A stretch of 64,000 nucleotides of DNA from Aquimarina mycalae (GTDB taxonomy: Bacteria; Bacteroidota; Bacteroidia; Flavobacteriales; Flavobacteriaceae), in assembly GCF_029906345.1 (NCBI RefSeq), contig NZ_JARYGY010000002.1, positions 525,901 to 589,900 on the forward strand, given 5' to 3'. The position numbers were made by a program, and so were the translations under genes. Each line of letters begins with the position of its first letter. Positions within the stretch are counted from its first letter, which is position 1. Below, piece by piece: positions 10,237 to 19,466 of the stretch. The notes under the pieces were generated by a model. The model was not told the origin of the DNA. It ran no database searches and saw only the letters and a list, made by a program, of their open reading frames with translations.

Positions 10237-12114
10237 TTATTTCGTCTTTCTATTAAAAATATCATCAGGTTCTATAAGCTTATCGAGTTCATTCCTTAGT
10301 TTTTCGCTTAAAAAGCTTAATCCTAATTGATATGATGCATTCATCCACCCAAAACCTCCATCTGGAACATACTTGAAATCCGAGCCTACATTACCATATT
10401 CTACATCAATTTTATAGGATCCTTTGTCTACATCATATTTTTCGGGAATGACTCCATTAAAATCTACAGCATTTTTTGTAATCATCCATAACCAGCGATA
10501 AATCAGTTCTTGTGCTAAATCATCATATCCATAGTTTAATAACCCTTTCCAAATTAACATTTGATGCGGAGCCCATCCATAAGGATAATCCCACTGTCGT
10601 TTTGGGGCATCTTTAGGAACATTTCGTAATGAAAACTTAGAACTACCCGAAATCCCGTAGGAACACTTTATCACTGGTAATAAACTTTCTACTAGCTTCT
10701 CTGCCTGCTCCTTTGAACATAATTTAGCCCATAATGGATATAACGAAGTTGCAGAGTCAAAATCTATTTGTTTTTTATTTTTAATATCATAATCGAAATA
10801 GCTTCCTTTTTTTTCATCCCATAGATATGAATTCATTTTCACAACTCTTTCCTGAGCTTTGTTATCCCAATATTCAGAGTTGTATTTTCTTTTATTATAT
10901 AAAAACTCATTCTTGAAGTATTTCTTTATACAATATGCTAAATCTTTTTCATATTTAAATAAAAGAGAGTTTAGATCTACAGATGTAATATTAGCACAGA
11001 TTCCTTCTAATCTATAGGTTGTATCATGACCACTTTCACGTACGCTTCTATCATGCAAAAAGTATTCATCTAATTCTAAATTGATCGTTTCTCTATTAAG
11101 GTACTTTTTTCCATATTGATGTACGGATAGATTAGAATTCATTGCATATTCCTGAAGAATATAATCAAAATGCCCTTGTTCTGTCTCTGGAGGAATCCCT
11201 ATTCCTTCTGCATAAAATCTATTCAAACCATTATTAGCTAACCTTTGTTCAGGTTGCATCCATACAGTTTCATATTCCTGAATAGCAATCTTCACACAAT
11301 CCTTTAACCATGCTATAGGTGTTTCATCTTGATACTTTTCATAATACTCTAAAATCATCGAAGTATAAAACGGAGGTTGTGTTCTGGTTAAGAAATAACT
11401 TCTATTTGCATTGAGGATTTTACCATAGTGAGTAATCTGATAATTAAAATTATCTATCATCCCTTTTGCTAGGTCTTTTTTGCTATCTAATAACAAGCCT
11501 ACGTTAATAAAATAGCTGTCCCAACCATACATTTCGTTAAACCTTCCTCCAGGCACCACAAAAGGTGCAGCTTCATTTTTTTTATTGTCGAATGATAATG
11601 CTAGTATTCCAGGTTTGTCATTAATAGATAATACATATTCTGGAGTAATCTTTTCAGGAAGTATTACTATTGAAATGTCTTTTCTGTTTTCACAAATTTT
11701 ATTGTAGTATTTCTGAGCTTCAATATCTGCAAACGGAATATAGAGACGTTGCTCACTAACTATGGTCTTCTCATCTTTTATTATTTTTTCGAGCCCATTA
11801 TTATCCAATCTTCTGGTAAGTTTATTCCAATAATGCGTACTAATCATTTTTGAAATCCTATCGCTTGGTTTTTTGTAAACATTGTTTAAATAGATATAAA
11901 TTTCACCTTTATCATCAGGTTTTTCCAGAGCTATTTCCTGAAGTAAATTAGCCAGATAATATGTTCCTTCTACTATATGCTCTCTACCAGTAGTAGCAAT
12001 AAGTTTAAATTTTCGTGGGCCTTGATCATCAATTGTAATCTTATTGTCGTGATCTGTATCTTCTTGAGTTAACAATAGATTTAAAACCGTTGCTTTATGA
12101 ACTTTAATTCGCAT
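10237..12114 (-). CDS. treF: Alpha,alpha-trehalase, GH37 family, cytoplasmic
   Basis: Trehalase hydrolyses trehalose to two glucose molecules. Both GH37 signatures are present: PGGRFNEMYGWDSYF at about residues 187-201 and QWDYPYGWAPHQ at about 518-529. The catalytic acid Asp and the downstream Glu region (VEYGNVGSDFKYVPDGGFGW) are also visible. The 625 residues include an N-terminal extension of about 100 residues. There is no signal peptide, so the sugar must be imported before cleavage. The start overlaps the end of the upstream MFS gene by 11 bp, implying translational coupling. Gene order with a receptor, LacI-type regulator and two transporters supports a trehalose-use island. GH37 is close to single-specificity for trehalose, so the substrate call is good; the symbol follows the cytoplasmic enzyme. 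Confidence 0.93.
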   Translation of the reverse strand: MRIKVHKATVLNLLLTQEDTDHDNKITIDDQGPRKFKLIATTGREHIVEGTYYLANLLQEIALEKPDDKGEIYIYLNNVYKKPSDRISKMISTHYWNKLTRRLDNNGLEKIIKDEKTIVSEQRLYIPFADIEAQKYYNKICENRKDISIVILPEKITPEYVLSINDKPGILALSFDNKKNEAAPFVVPGGRFNEMYGWDSYFINVGLLLDSKKDLAKGMIDNFNYQITHYGKILNANRSYFLTRTQPPFYTSMILEYYEKYQDETPIAWLKDCVKIAIQEYETVWMQPEQRLANNGLNRFYAEGIGIPPETEQGHFDYILQEYAMNSNLSVHQYGKKYLNRETINLELDEYFLHDRSVRESGHDTTYRLEGICANITSVDLNSLLFKYEKDLAYCIKKYFKNEFLYNKRKYNSEYWDNKAQERVVKMNSYLWDEKKGSYFDYDIKNKKQIDFDSATSLYPLWAKLCSKEQAEKLVESLLPVIKCSYGISGSSKFSLRNVPKDAPKRQWDYPYGWAPHQMLIWKGLLNYGYDDLAQELIYRWLWMITKNAVDFNGVIPEKYDVDKGSYKIDVEYGNVGSDFKYVPDGGFGWMNASYQLGLSFLSEKLRNELDKLIEPDDIFNRKTK

Positions 12115-13327
12115 GTGTAGTGGTTATTCTTTTTAAAACCCATAATGATATTGATAACAATACCATAGGAATTAATGTATAATAAAAAGCTTTTTGAGCA
12201 CCTGTATTTTTAAACAACCAACCTATTAACGTTGATCCCGTAGTACCTCCTAATGCAGAAAAAATGACAATCAAACCAGTCATTGGGCTATGCATTTTTT
12301 TAGGTAACGAGCTTAATACAGCTGAGTTAAGTAATGGATATATTGGGGCAATAAATATCCCGATCATCGGAAACGCAAATCCTAATATAGGAATATCAAA
12401 TATAGATTCTATAACACCTGTCTCTACATCAATGGTTTTAGGCAAAATAAAAATAACCATAAGCATAGCTATTAGTATGCAACTAATTAAAATATAAAAC
12501 CAGGAAATGTATTTTGACAGCACACCTGCTCCTATTCTTCCTGCTGCCAATGATAAAGCAAAAATACTAGACATCATTATACTCACATTGGAAGGAAGCT
12601 CTAGAACTCTGTTATAAAAAGTAGGTAGCCAAGTCATAATCCCTTGTTCTACCATTACAAATAAAAACGCACTACAGACAAATACAATCACAGATAATTT
12701 AACACACAACATAATCATTTGCCTCACATCATCTTTTAGGTTTATTCCAGGTATTTCTTCACCTTCATCAAACTTCGTAACATACAAAAACAAAAAAGAA
12801 ATTAATGCTAATCCAGAAAGCAACCAATAGACTCTTAACCAAGCATCAGGATCATTAGCGTCGTTAAATGCAGGAAACAGAAAATAGGCAAGAGCGATCC
12901 CAATCATAAAAACCCCTTCTATACTGCTCATAAGACTATTATGCTCCTTGGCAGAATTAGTGACCAAACCAATTACCGAATATACTGACACTTTAATGAG
13001 AGCAAAAGAAGCTCCAATAGCAGCAAACAAAAACTTTGCCGACCAAAACGAATTGCCATAGTACATTATTACACACGCTATCATAGAGATTAAAAGCCCT
13101 GTTAATATTGCCTTTTTATAACCAATTCTGGGAAGAAAAGATGCAATTATAAAAGAAACTAATGCTATAGGAAGATCTTTGAACCATTCTAAAGCACTTG
13201 CTTGTACCTCATCTACTTTGTAATTTTCCAAAGATTTTAAAATTACTATTCCTACACTATTGAGCAGTATCGCAAATATGAAATAGTTAAGAAATAAGGA
13301 GATTTTGATAGTAAGGTTTTTCATCAT
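12104..13327 (-). CDS. MFS sugar transporter (probable trehalose/disaccharide importer)
   Basis: A 407-residue major facilitator protein with about 12 hydrophobic segments and the family loop pattern (LPRIGYKKAILTG between helices 2 and 3). It overlaps the trehalase start by 11 bp, so the two are one operon, and the natural reading is inner-membrane import of the trehalase substrate or a related sugar. Two ATG codons stand in tandem at 13327 and 13324. Upstream lie an inverted repeat (13354-13372) and the terminator of the receptor gene, so this operon probably has its own promoter. The substrate is inferred from context only; it resembles sugar:H+ symporters of the FucP-like kind, but no substrate residue was identified. 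Confidence 0.85.
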   Translation of the reverse strand: MMKNLTIKISLFLNYFIFAILLNSVGIVILKSLENYKVDEVQASALEWFKDLPIALVSFIIASFLPRIGYKKAILTGLLISMIACVIMYYGNSFWSAKFLFAAIGASFALIKVSVYSVIGLVTNSAKEHNSLMSSIEGVFMIGIALAYFLFPAFNDANDPDAWLRVYWLLSGLALISFLFLYVTKFDEGEEIPGINLKDDVRQMIMLCVKLSVIVFVCSAFLFVMVEQGIMTWLPTFYNRVLELPSNVSIMMSSIFALSLAAGRIGAGVLSKYISWFYILISCILIAMLMVIFILPKTIDVETGVIESIFDIPILGFAFPMIGIFIAPIYPLLNSAVLSSLPKKMHSPMTGLIVIFSALGGTTGSTLIGWLFKNTGAQKAFYYTLIPMVLLSISLWVLKRITTTHAN

Positions 13328-13353
13328 AAAAATATTTCAATTCTGTATCCTAT

Positions 13354-13372
13354 CTTATGTAAACAGCATAAG
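13354..13372. promoter_or_regulatory. Inverted repeat in the MFS-trehalase leader
   Basis: CTTATG-N7-CATAAG, 27 bp upstream of the MFS start codon. It could be an operator or a small leader hairpin. It does not match the palindromes in front of the receptor gene. Weak evidence. Confidence 0.3.
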
Positions 13373-13439
13373 TTAGTAAAATATATTGTAACAAGTTTTG
13401 ACATATGTTTGGTCTATTTTGAACATGCTGGATCATAAA

Positions 13440-13468
13440 GGCTGCTACATGCTCAGAATGTAGCAGCC
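13440..13468 (-). terminator. Hairpin terminator after the TonB-dependent receptor gene
   Basis: A perfect 11-bp GC-containing stem (13440-13450 with 13458-13468, 7-nt loop) stands 34 bp past the receptor stop. On the minus strand it is followed by only TTTAT, so the T-run is short. It separates the receptor from the MFS-trehalase operon. Confidence 0.65.
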
Positions 13469-13502
13469 AAAAACTAATATGAAAACAAACAAAAAAACAT
13501 CA

Positions 13503-16133
13503 TTAAAAATCCAAGGCTACAGATAGCCTGAATGCTCTTCCCAGAATTGGTCTTGCTAAAAACACATCATCATTAGCACTTGTAGTACCTCTCGGATTAC
13601 CTTCTGTTAATCCTATTTCATTGAATAAATTAGTACCATCTAAGGCAAATCTTAGGTTATCATATTTGTATGATAATCCTGCATTAAACACATTAAATGC
13701 TGGTAATTCTACTGTATTTGACTCATTCTGAAATTTCTTGCCAAAATAAGACCATTGTGTATACAACTCTAAATTCTTAACAATCTCTATTTGTGGTCTC
13801 AGTGTAAAATAGAACTTTGGTATCCTTCTGGCTGTGTTACCATCAAAATCAAAAGAAGTACCATCGGCATTAGAGCCTGTATAATTATTATATTTTGGGT
13901 TTTGAATTGTAGTGGTTGCTGCTAAGGAGAATATTCCAAATCTTGCATTTGCTTCTATCTCCAACCCTAAATTGTTGATATCTGCAAATCTATTCTCTGA
14001 ACTTCCATCGGCTAAAATATCGGCAAATGCAATATTATCCATGCTCATATAAAATAAATTAGCGTATACTCCGATGTTAGAATTAGAATACTTAAACCCT
14101 AATTCTGTTTGGTCTATTTCTGTAATTTCTAAACCGCTAAGATCCGCGGCATTATTATAGTAAGATTCTTCAATTGGAGTTCTAAAGCCATGACTATATC
14201 TTGCATACATTGCCATTCTATCATTAAACTTGTAGTTCAATGCTGTCGTATAAGACAATTCTTTTACATCATAATTCCAGTATGTATATGGATTACCATC
14301 TACAACTGTGATAGCATCATCTGCAGTATTATTATCTAACAAACCTAAATCTGTAGAAAAGAAGCGCGCATTATCTCTATATCCAGCATACTTATCGTTA
14401 TCGTGTCTCAATCCAAAATTGGCAGTCAATTTTTCGGTTAAATCAACTTCTGCATCTAGGTACAAAGCATTTAGTTTTCCTTTGGTTTGTGCATCTCTCT
14501 CTAACCAGGTAATTCGTTCTATTCCATTATAGGTTCTAGATATTCCTGTATTGGTATCTATTAAATTAACAAGCCTAGGGTTATCAGACACATCTACAAG
14601 ATAGTTACTCCAATTCCAATATTGATTAGATTTCCAATTAGAATAATAATAGCCTAATGTGATATTTATCTTTTCGAAATCAAATGCAAAGGTGAGATTG
14701 TTTGCGAAATTTGACATATCCTTGTCAATCGCCCAATGATCTGCTCTCATCACCAAAGAATTAGGGTTTAGCAATTCACCGTTATCAACGTATGTGTATT
14801 CTGCATTAGCTGCATCATCTAGTGGAAATTGAGTTGTTTGTGTGGCAAAATCAGCCTGAGTATTGGGTCCTCCTGTACTAAAAATAGCATTATAATTAAG
14901 ATCAATATCCGTATTCCTGAAGCTGTTTTTTAATGTCAAAAATTCTGTAATTCTATATTTAAATTCTCCTCCAATAGCATCAACATTTGGATTTACTCCA
15001 TCCTCAAGGTCTCTTTCAAAAAAACCTCCTCCTACTTGCGGAACTCTTAATCTACTGAAGTTTCTTGATGTTAAAGTTCCATAATTAGCATCAAATCCTG
15101 TGAACTCTTCTGGATTTCCATCACTATCTCCTCGAAGTGGAATCGGTAATAAGAAAATATTACGATCATTGAGTTTTTTATAATGTATTCTAGCATACCC
15201 TTTTTCAAACTTATATGTTAAATTTAATTTCATTTGCCCTCCTTTGTTTGCTTCAAAACCAGGATCTCGAATTCCATCATCTACTCGATAAAAACCGCCA
15301 ATATTGAAAAACAACTTGTCTTCTACTATAGAACCTCCAATGTTTAAATCTGTTCTAAACAGTCCATAATCTCCAACTGTCATTTTTGCACGTCCTCTTA
15401 GTTCATTCTGACCAGTTTTAGAAATAAAATTTATAATTCCTCCAGGTGCATTGGTAGCAAAAACAGAAGCCGATCCACCTCTTACAGCTTCCATCCGTTT
15501 AATGTTTTCATCTATTCTATACCAATTATCCACATTCCCAAATTGCAATGCTCCATCTTCAAAAACTGGTAATCCATCTTCTTGTATTTGTACAAACTCA
15601 TATGCTCCTGCCGCAGGTATTCCTCTGGCGAACAAATTATTCCCCACTTCTCCACCTGATGATTCTACCACAAACCCTGGAATTGATTGTAACAAATCTG
15701 CCGAAGTTTGAGGAGCTATTTTTTCAATATCTCTATAGCCAATTGTAGTAATCGCAACACTCGATTCTAGTTTTGATTTTGGATTAGATGAACCCGTCAC
15801 AACAATTTCATCAAGTGATAATAAATCCTCTTTTAAAACTATATCTTTCTGAAGATCATTTGTTAGAATAATTTCTTCTCGGATTGTCTTAAAACCTACA
15901 GAAGAAATTACCAGTACGTAATTTACATTACTGTCAAGTTTGCTAATAACATATTGTCCATCAAAATCAGAAGTAGCTCCTTTTGTTGTGCCTTCAAGAA
16001 AAATGTTTACTCCAATAACGGGCACTCCTCTTTCATCTGTAATAGTTCCTGAGATATTTACTTTTTCCTGTGCATTGGTTGCTGATATCCCAAAAAAAAG
16101 AAATACGGTAAAAATAATTAGTAATTGTTTCAT
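13503..16133 (-). CDS. TonB-dependent outer-membrane receptor with CarboxypepD_reg-like domain
   Basis: An 876-residue outer-membrane receptor that would bring a substrate into the periplasm using TonB energy. It has a signal peptide (residues 1-21, cleaved after ATNA or NAQ) and a carboxypeptidase regulatory-like beta-sandwich (about 25-110, ISGTITDERGVPVIGVNIFLEGTTKG). A TonB-box/plug region follows (LDEIVVTGSS near 107, then SADLLQSIPGF and GGSASVFATNAPGGIINF). A 22-strand barrel ends with a C-terminal aromatic residue (VALDF). No SusD partner is adjacent, so it is not a classical SusCD pair. It sits between a LacI-type regulator and the trehalase operon, so a trehalose or related glycoside substrate is inferred. 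Two identical palindromes upstream suggest repression by that regulator. Confidence 0.92.
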   Translation of the reverse strand: MKQLLIIFTVFLFFGISATNAQEKVNISGTITDERGVPVIGVNIFLEGTTKGATSDFDGQYVISKLDSNVNYVLVISSVGFKTIREEIILTNDLQKDIVLKEDLLSLDEIVVTGSSNPKSKLESSVAITTIGYRDIEKIAPQTSADLLQSIPGFVVESSGGEVGNNLFARGIPAAGAYEFVQIQEDGLPVFEDGALQFGNVDNWYRIDENIKRMEAVRGGSASVFATNAPGGIINFISKTGQNELRGRAKMTVGDYGLFRTDLNIGGSIVEDKLFFNIGGFYRVDDGIRDPGFEANKGGQMKLNLTYKFEKGYARIHYKKLNDRNIFLLPIPLRGDSDGNPEEFTGFDANYGTLTSRNFSRLRVPQVGGGFFERDLEDGVNPNVDAIGGEFKYRITEFLTLKNSFRNTDIDLNYNAIFSTGGPNTQADFATQTTQFPLDDAANAEYTYVDNGELLNPNSLVMRADHWAIDKDMSNFANNLTFAFDFEKINITLGYYYSNWKSNQYWNWSNYLVDVSDNPRLVNLIDTNTGISRTYNGIERITWLERDAQTKGKLNALYLDAEVDLTEKLTANFGLRHDNDKYAGYRDNARFFSTDLGLLDNNTADDAITVVDGNPYTYWNYDVKELSYTTALNYKFNDRMAMYARYSHGFRTPIEESYYNNAADLSGLEITEIDQTELGFKYSNSNIGVYANLFYMSMDNIAFADILADGSSENRFADINNLGLEIEANARFGIFSLAATTTIQNPKYNNYTGSNADGTSFDFDGNTARRIPKFYFTLRPQIEIVKNLELYTQWSYFGKKFQNESNTVELPAFNVFNAGLSYKYDNLRFALDGTNLFNEIGLTEGNPRGTTSANDDVFLARPILGRAFRLSVALDF

Positions 16134-16169
16134 TGTATTTTGTTATTTAATTCTTCAGCAATTTCCTAA

Positions 16170-16184
16170 TTGGTTGTCAACCAA
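16170..16184. promoter_or_regulatory. 15-bp palindrome in the receptor leader
   Basis: TTGGTTG-T-CAACCAA, perfect 7-bp arms around one base, between the proposed receptor promoter and its start codon. It may be a second operator or a short hairpin at the ribosome entry region. Function unknown. Confidence 0.35.
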
Positions 16185-16211
16185 CAATCAACAAATGTGT
16201 TTGAAAATGCC

Positions 16212-16227
16212 TCGAAATCGTTTTCGA
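16212..16227. promoter_or_regulatory. Probable LacI-type operator 1 (receptor gene)
   Basis: TCGAAATCGTTTTCGA: a 16-bp palindrome with one mismatched pair and a central CG, the layout typical of LacI-family operators. It lies 79 bp upstream of the receptor ATG and 267 bp from the divergent LacI-type gene. An identical copy begins 21 bp further on. Confidence 0.72.
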
Positions 16228-16232
16228 AAAAA

Positions 16233-16248
16233 TCGAAATCGTTTTCGA
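16233..16248. promoter_or_regulatory. Probable LacI-type operator 2 (receptor gene)
   Basis: An exact second copy of TCGAAATCGTTTTCGA. The centre-to-centre distance of 21 bp is two helical turns, so two dimers would sit on the same face of the DNA. No third copy was noticed elsewhere in the island. Confidence 0.72.
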
Positions 16249-16493
16249 TTTATCTTTTTCTTTTACAATTTATACTCCTTCAACTAATATTAGTATTTAA
16301 CAGAATACACCTTCTTTCATACTGTATTTATTGAAGTTTTGAGATATCACTATACAGTCAACAATAGATCATTTATTCAAAGTATTGGAATGTTATAGTT
16401 TTAATTCTTTGATATTTCTAATCAATTAAGAATTGCATCTTAACTGGTAGTTCTTGCCTAATAATTGTATCTTAGAAATGAAAAGTTGTATGA

Positions 16494-17513
16494 ATGGAGG
16501 TTACCACACTTAAAGATATTGCTACAAAACTTGGAATTTCGGTTGCTACGGTTTCTAAGGCGCTTAAGGATTATCCAGATGTAAATAAAGAAACTAAAAA
16601 GAAGGTAATTCATATGGCACATAAACTGAATTACACTCCAAATCAATTAGCCGTTAATCTTAGAACTAAACAAACACGAACCATTGGCGTAATCATCCCT
16701 ACTACGGTTCATCATTTTTTTTCTAATGTGATTGATGGAATTATTGCCGAGGCTGAAAAAAAAGGTTATCTAGTCATTATATTACAATCTAACGAAAAAT
16801 TATCTTTAGAAAAACTTCATGTTAACCTACTGATTGACAAACGTGTTGATGGAATTTTAATGTCTCTATCAAATAAAACCAATGAGTTTGTACATCTAAA
16901 AAAAATAATTAGCAGAGCAATTCCCTTAGTACTTTTTGATAAAATAGAACCTAGCATCAAATGTTCTAAAGTAAGGATTGATGATAGAAAAGCGGCTTTT
17001 GACGCTGTCTCTCATCTTATACAAAAAGGACATCAAAAAATTGCTCATTTTAGGGGAGATTTAAATCCAAAAATATCGAATGATCGTTTTGAAGGATACA
17101 AAGATGCTTTAATAGCAAATGGCATTTCTTACGATCCCTCTTTAGTATATATATGTGATAACAACACTGATTTTGATGATGGTTATAATAATGCAAAAAA
17201 GCTTCTCAAGGAACATTTAGATATAGATGCAATTTTTGCAATTACTGATCTTGTTGCTATTGGTATCATTAAATACTTTAACGAAATATCTGTAAAAATC
17301 CCCGATGATATTGCTGTAGTTGGTTTCAGCAACTGGTTCATGTCGTCAGTTGTCTCTCCTACATTAACAACAATTAATCAACCTGCTTTCAAGATTGGAA
17401 GTAAAGCAACCGAAATTTTACTACAAGAAATAGAGTGTTATCAGGATAATAGAGTCATCGAATATCGAGAGGTTATTCTTCCTACTAATCTTATTAAACG
17501 AGAATCAAGTTAA
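16494..17513 (+). CDS. LacI-family transcriptional regulator of the sugar island
   Basis: A 339-residue regulator. It has a LacI helix-turn-helix at residues 4-50 (TLKDIATKLGISVATVSKALKDYPDVN), the hinge helix NQLAVNLRTKQT, and a periplasmic-binding-protein-like sensor domain to the end (IGVIIPTTVHHFFSNVIDGI, then DAIFAITDLVAIG and VVGFSNWFMSSVVSPTLTTI). Such proteins leave their operators when a sugar or sugar phosphate binds. It is transcribed away from the receptor and toward the symporter, whose stop lies 7 bp from its own. ATG 16494 places the helix-turn-helix at the very N-terminus, as normal. Control of the receptor, MFS-trehalase and symporter genes is inferred from position and the paired palindromes. 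Confidence 0.93.
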   Translation: MEVTTLKDIATKLGISVATVSKALKDYPDVNKETKKKVIHMAHKLNYTPNQLAVNLRTKQTRTIGVIIPTTVHHFFSNVIDGIIAEAEKKGYLVIILQSNEKLSLEKLHVNLLIDKRVDGILMSLSNKTNEFVHLKKIISRAIPLVLFDKIEPSIKCSKVRIDDRKAAFDAVSHLIQKGHQKIAHFRGDLNPKISNDRFEGYKDALIANGISYDPSLVYICDNNTDFDDGYNNAKKLLKEHLDIDAIFAITDLVAIGIIKYFNEISVKIPDDIAVVGFSNWFMSSVVSPTLTTINQPAFKIGSKATEILLQEIECYQDNRVIEYREVILPTNLIKRESS

Positions 17514-17520
17514 GAATCTA

Positions 17521-19239
17521 TTACCAGAAAAAACCAACTACAATAGAAGTAACTACCAATAAGATTACAGATAGTATTCTATAATTTTTATACCAAGGCA
17601 ATCCTATAAGTTCTTTAGACTCTTCACTAAACATTTTTCTTTTATAGGTATATTCTTTTATTTGTTCTTCTGATTGTGGTTCTGTTGTTAAACTTACTGC
17701 CGCATGAATAATTATACAGATAACAAATAACCAAGTAGCTTTTGCTAAGAAATGTAACTCATTTACTTCAGGGATCCAATCAAAAGTTTGAGAAAGAATC
17801 ATGAAAATCGCTAGAGAGAACCCCAACAATAAACTTACAATGGATCCATTTCCATTTGCTCGTTTCCAAAACAACCCAAGAATAAAAGTAGAAACAGCTG
17901 GAGGACATGTATATGCAATTACTAATTGCAAATACGTCCATAAAGAGTCACTTACACTTTCTATAAAAGGAACCCACGAAATAGCTAATACAACTAGAAT
18001 AACGGTAGTAATTTGACCTACTCTCACTAATTGTTTACTTGTAAGTTCTGGTTTTAGCTGTTTTACAAAATCCATAGTCACTAAGGTAGATGCAGAATTA
18101 AATGTTGCAGAAACAGACGACATCATTGCAGCCATTAAGCCTGCAACTACTAATCCTAATACTCCTACTGGTAATAATTGAAATAACAATACTGGATATG
18201 TTAGATTAGGGCAATCTGCAAGGTTATCACATATGGATCCATCTGTGAGTGCATAATTAAGACTTGTAATATCCAGTGTACTAAACAACAATAAAGCCAG
18301 TACTCCAGGAACTACCATAATAAAAATCACAGGCAACTTAAGTAGTCCTGCAAACAATGCTCCCCAACGCCCGTGATTGAGGTCTTTAGCTCCCAAAACA
18401 CGTTGTACCATAAACTGATTATTAGCCCAAAAATAAAACCCAAGTAGTGGTACTCCTGTCAATAATCCCCACCAAGGCATAAATTCATCATTATCTGGTC
18501 TTACCAAACTAAATACTTCATCTGAATTAGCAGGTATATATTTTCCTTCTGCTAAGCGATCTCCAAAGTTTACTTCTCCAGCTGATAACATAGTGTCTAG
18601 TTTAGCCATCATACCTGACCATCCTCCTCCTAATTGTTCAAAAGCGAAATACGTAAGTAAACAAGATCCTACTATCAATAAAATTGCCTGAATTACTTCG
18701 GTTTGGATTACAGAATTTAACCCTCCTGGAATTGTATAAGCTGCGGCTGCAACTGCTAATATTACTAAAATAAGTGTAGAATCCATAGAAGGAAACAACA
18801 ATGTTAGCACGATCTTACCAACATATAATCCTGCTGCGGTATCCACTAAAATATTACCAACTACAGTAATAAACGAAAAATAATATCGTGATCGTTTATC
18901 GTATCGTCTTTCCAAAAACTCGGGCATTGTATATACACCTGATCGTAAATAAAATGGAAGAAAGAAAATAGCAAAGAAAATCAAGACCACTACCGCAAAC
19001 CATTCATAATTATACACATTGATATTGGTTTGATATGCATCTGAAGCTAATCCTACCAAGGTAGAACTAGAAATATTAGCAGAAAACAATGCAATACCAA
19101 CAATAGGCCAAGTCATGGTTCTACCTCCTAAAAAATAATCTTCTGAGCTTCCTCTTTTTGATTTTGAAATTCCATAGATAATGATTCCTATGAGATATAC
19201 TACAATTACCGTGATGTCTATATAAGATAATTCATTCAT
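17521..19239 (-). CDS. Sodium/solute symporter, SSS family (SGLT-like)
   Basis: A 572-residue inner-membrane transporter with about 14 hydrophobic segments. Its features are those of the SSS/SGLT family: KRGSSEDYFLGGRTMTWPIVGIALFSANISSSTLVGLA near residues 29-66, the SSS signature region around VVAGLMAAMMSSVSATFNSASTLVTMDFV near 370, and a C-terminal helix (ILLVVTSIVVGFFW). Family members couple sugar or other solute uptake to Na+. It converges on the LacI-type gene with a 7-bp gap and is the second inner-membrane transporter of the island beside the MFS protein. It may take up trehalose, glucose or another sugar; the sequence does not decide. Confidence 0.9.
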   Translation of the reverse strand: MNELSYIDITVIVVYLIGIIIYGISKSKRGSSEDYFLGGRTMTWPIVGIALFSANISSSTLVGLASDAYQTNINVYNYEWFAVVVLIFFAIFFLPFYLRSGVYTMPEFLERRYDKRSRYYFSFITVVGNILVDTAAGLYVGKIVLTLLFPSMDSTLILVILAVAAAAYTIPGGLNSVIQTEVIQAILLIVGSCLLTYFAFEQLGGGWSGMMAKLDTMLSAGEVNFGDRLAEGKYIPANSDEVFSLVRPDNDEFMPWWGLLTGVPLLGFYFWANNQFMVQRVLGAKDLNHGRWGALFAGLLKLPVIFIMVVPGVLALLLFSTLDITSLNYALTDGSICDNLADCPNLTYPVLLFQLLPVGVLGLVVAGLMAAMMSSVSATFNSASTLVTMDFVKQLKPELTSKQLVRVGQITTVILVVLAISWVPFIESVSDSLWTYLQLVIAYTCPPAVSTFILGLFWKRANGNGSIVSLLLGFSLAIFMILSQTFDWIPEVNELHFLAKATWLFVICIIIHAAVSLTTEPQSEEQIKEYTYKRKMFSEESKELIGLPWYKNYRILSVILLVVTSIVVGFFW

Positions 19240-19356
19240 GTGTGAAATGTTTACTACTTTATATCCTTTTTAAGCCTTTTATAACTTTTGAACCAAAAAT
19301 TATTTAGTTTTTTAACCAAAAACCTTATGAATATACAAGATTATCCTAAAATTAAT

Positions 19357-19379
19357 GTGATTTCACAGATGTAAATCAC
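19357..19379. promoter_or_regulatory. Inverted repeat upstream of the SSS symporter
   Basis: GTGATTT-N9-AAATCAC; within it TGTGATTTCACA is itself palindromic. It lies about 120 bp upstream of the symporter ATG. The half-site resembles CRP-type sites, but the spacing (TGTGA-N2-TCACA) is not canonical. Possible operator. Confidence 0.35.
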
Positions 19380-19393
19380 TAATATGATTTGTG

Positions 19394-19403
19394 CAAACGT
19401 TTG
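19394..19403. promoter_or_regulatory. LacI-type palindrome CAAACGTTTG upstream of the SSS symporter
   Basis: A perfect 10-bp palindrome with a central CG, 155 bp upstream of the symporter start. It shares the AAnCGnTT-like core of LacI-family sites but not the outer TCGA of the two operators at 16212-16248, so it may serve another regulator or be a weaker site. Confidence 0.4.
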
Positions 19404-19466
19404 TATTATGAAATTCATAAAAATTCTGTCTAATCAAATCATTATCCGTTACACCTATAAACCAAA

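Noticed and set aside
19356-19367. TGTGATTTCACA as a CRP site
   Set aside because: CRP sites have TGTGA-N6-TCACA; here only two bases separate the halves. Kept only as part of an unassigned inverted repeat.
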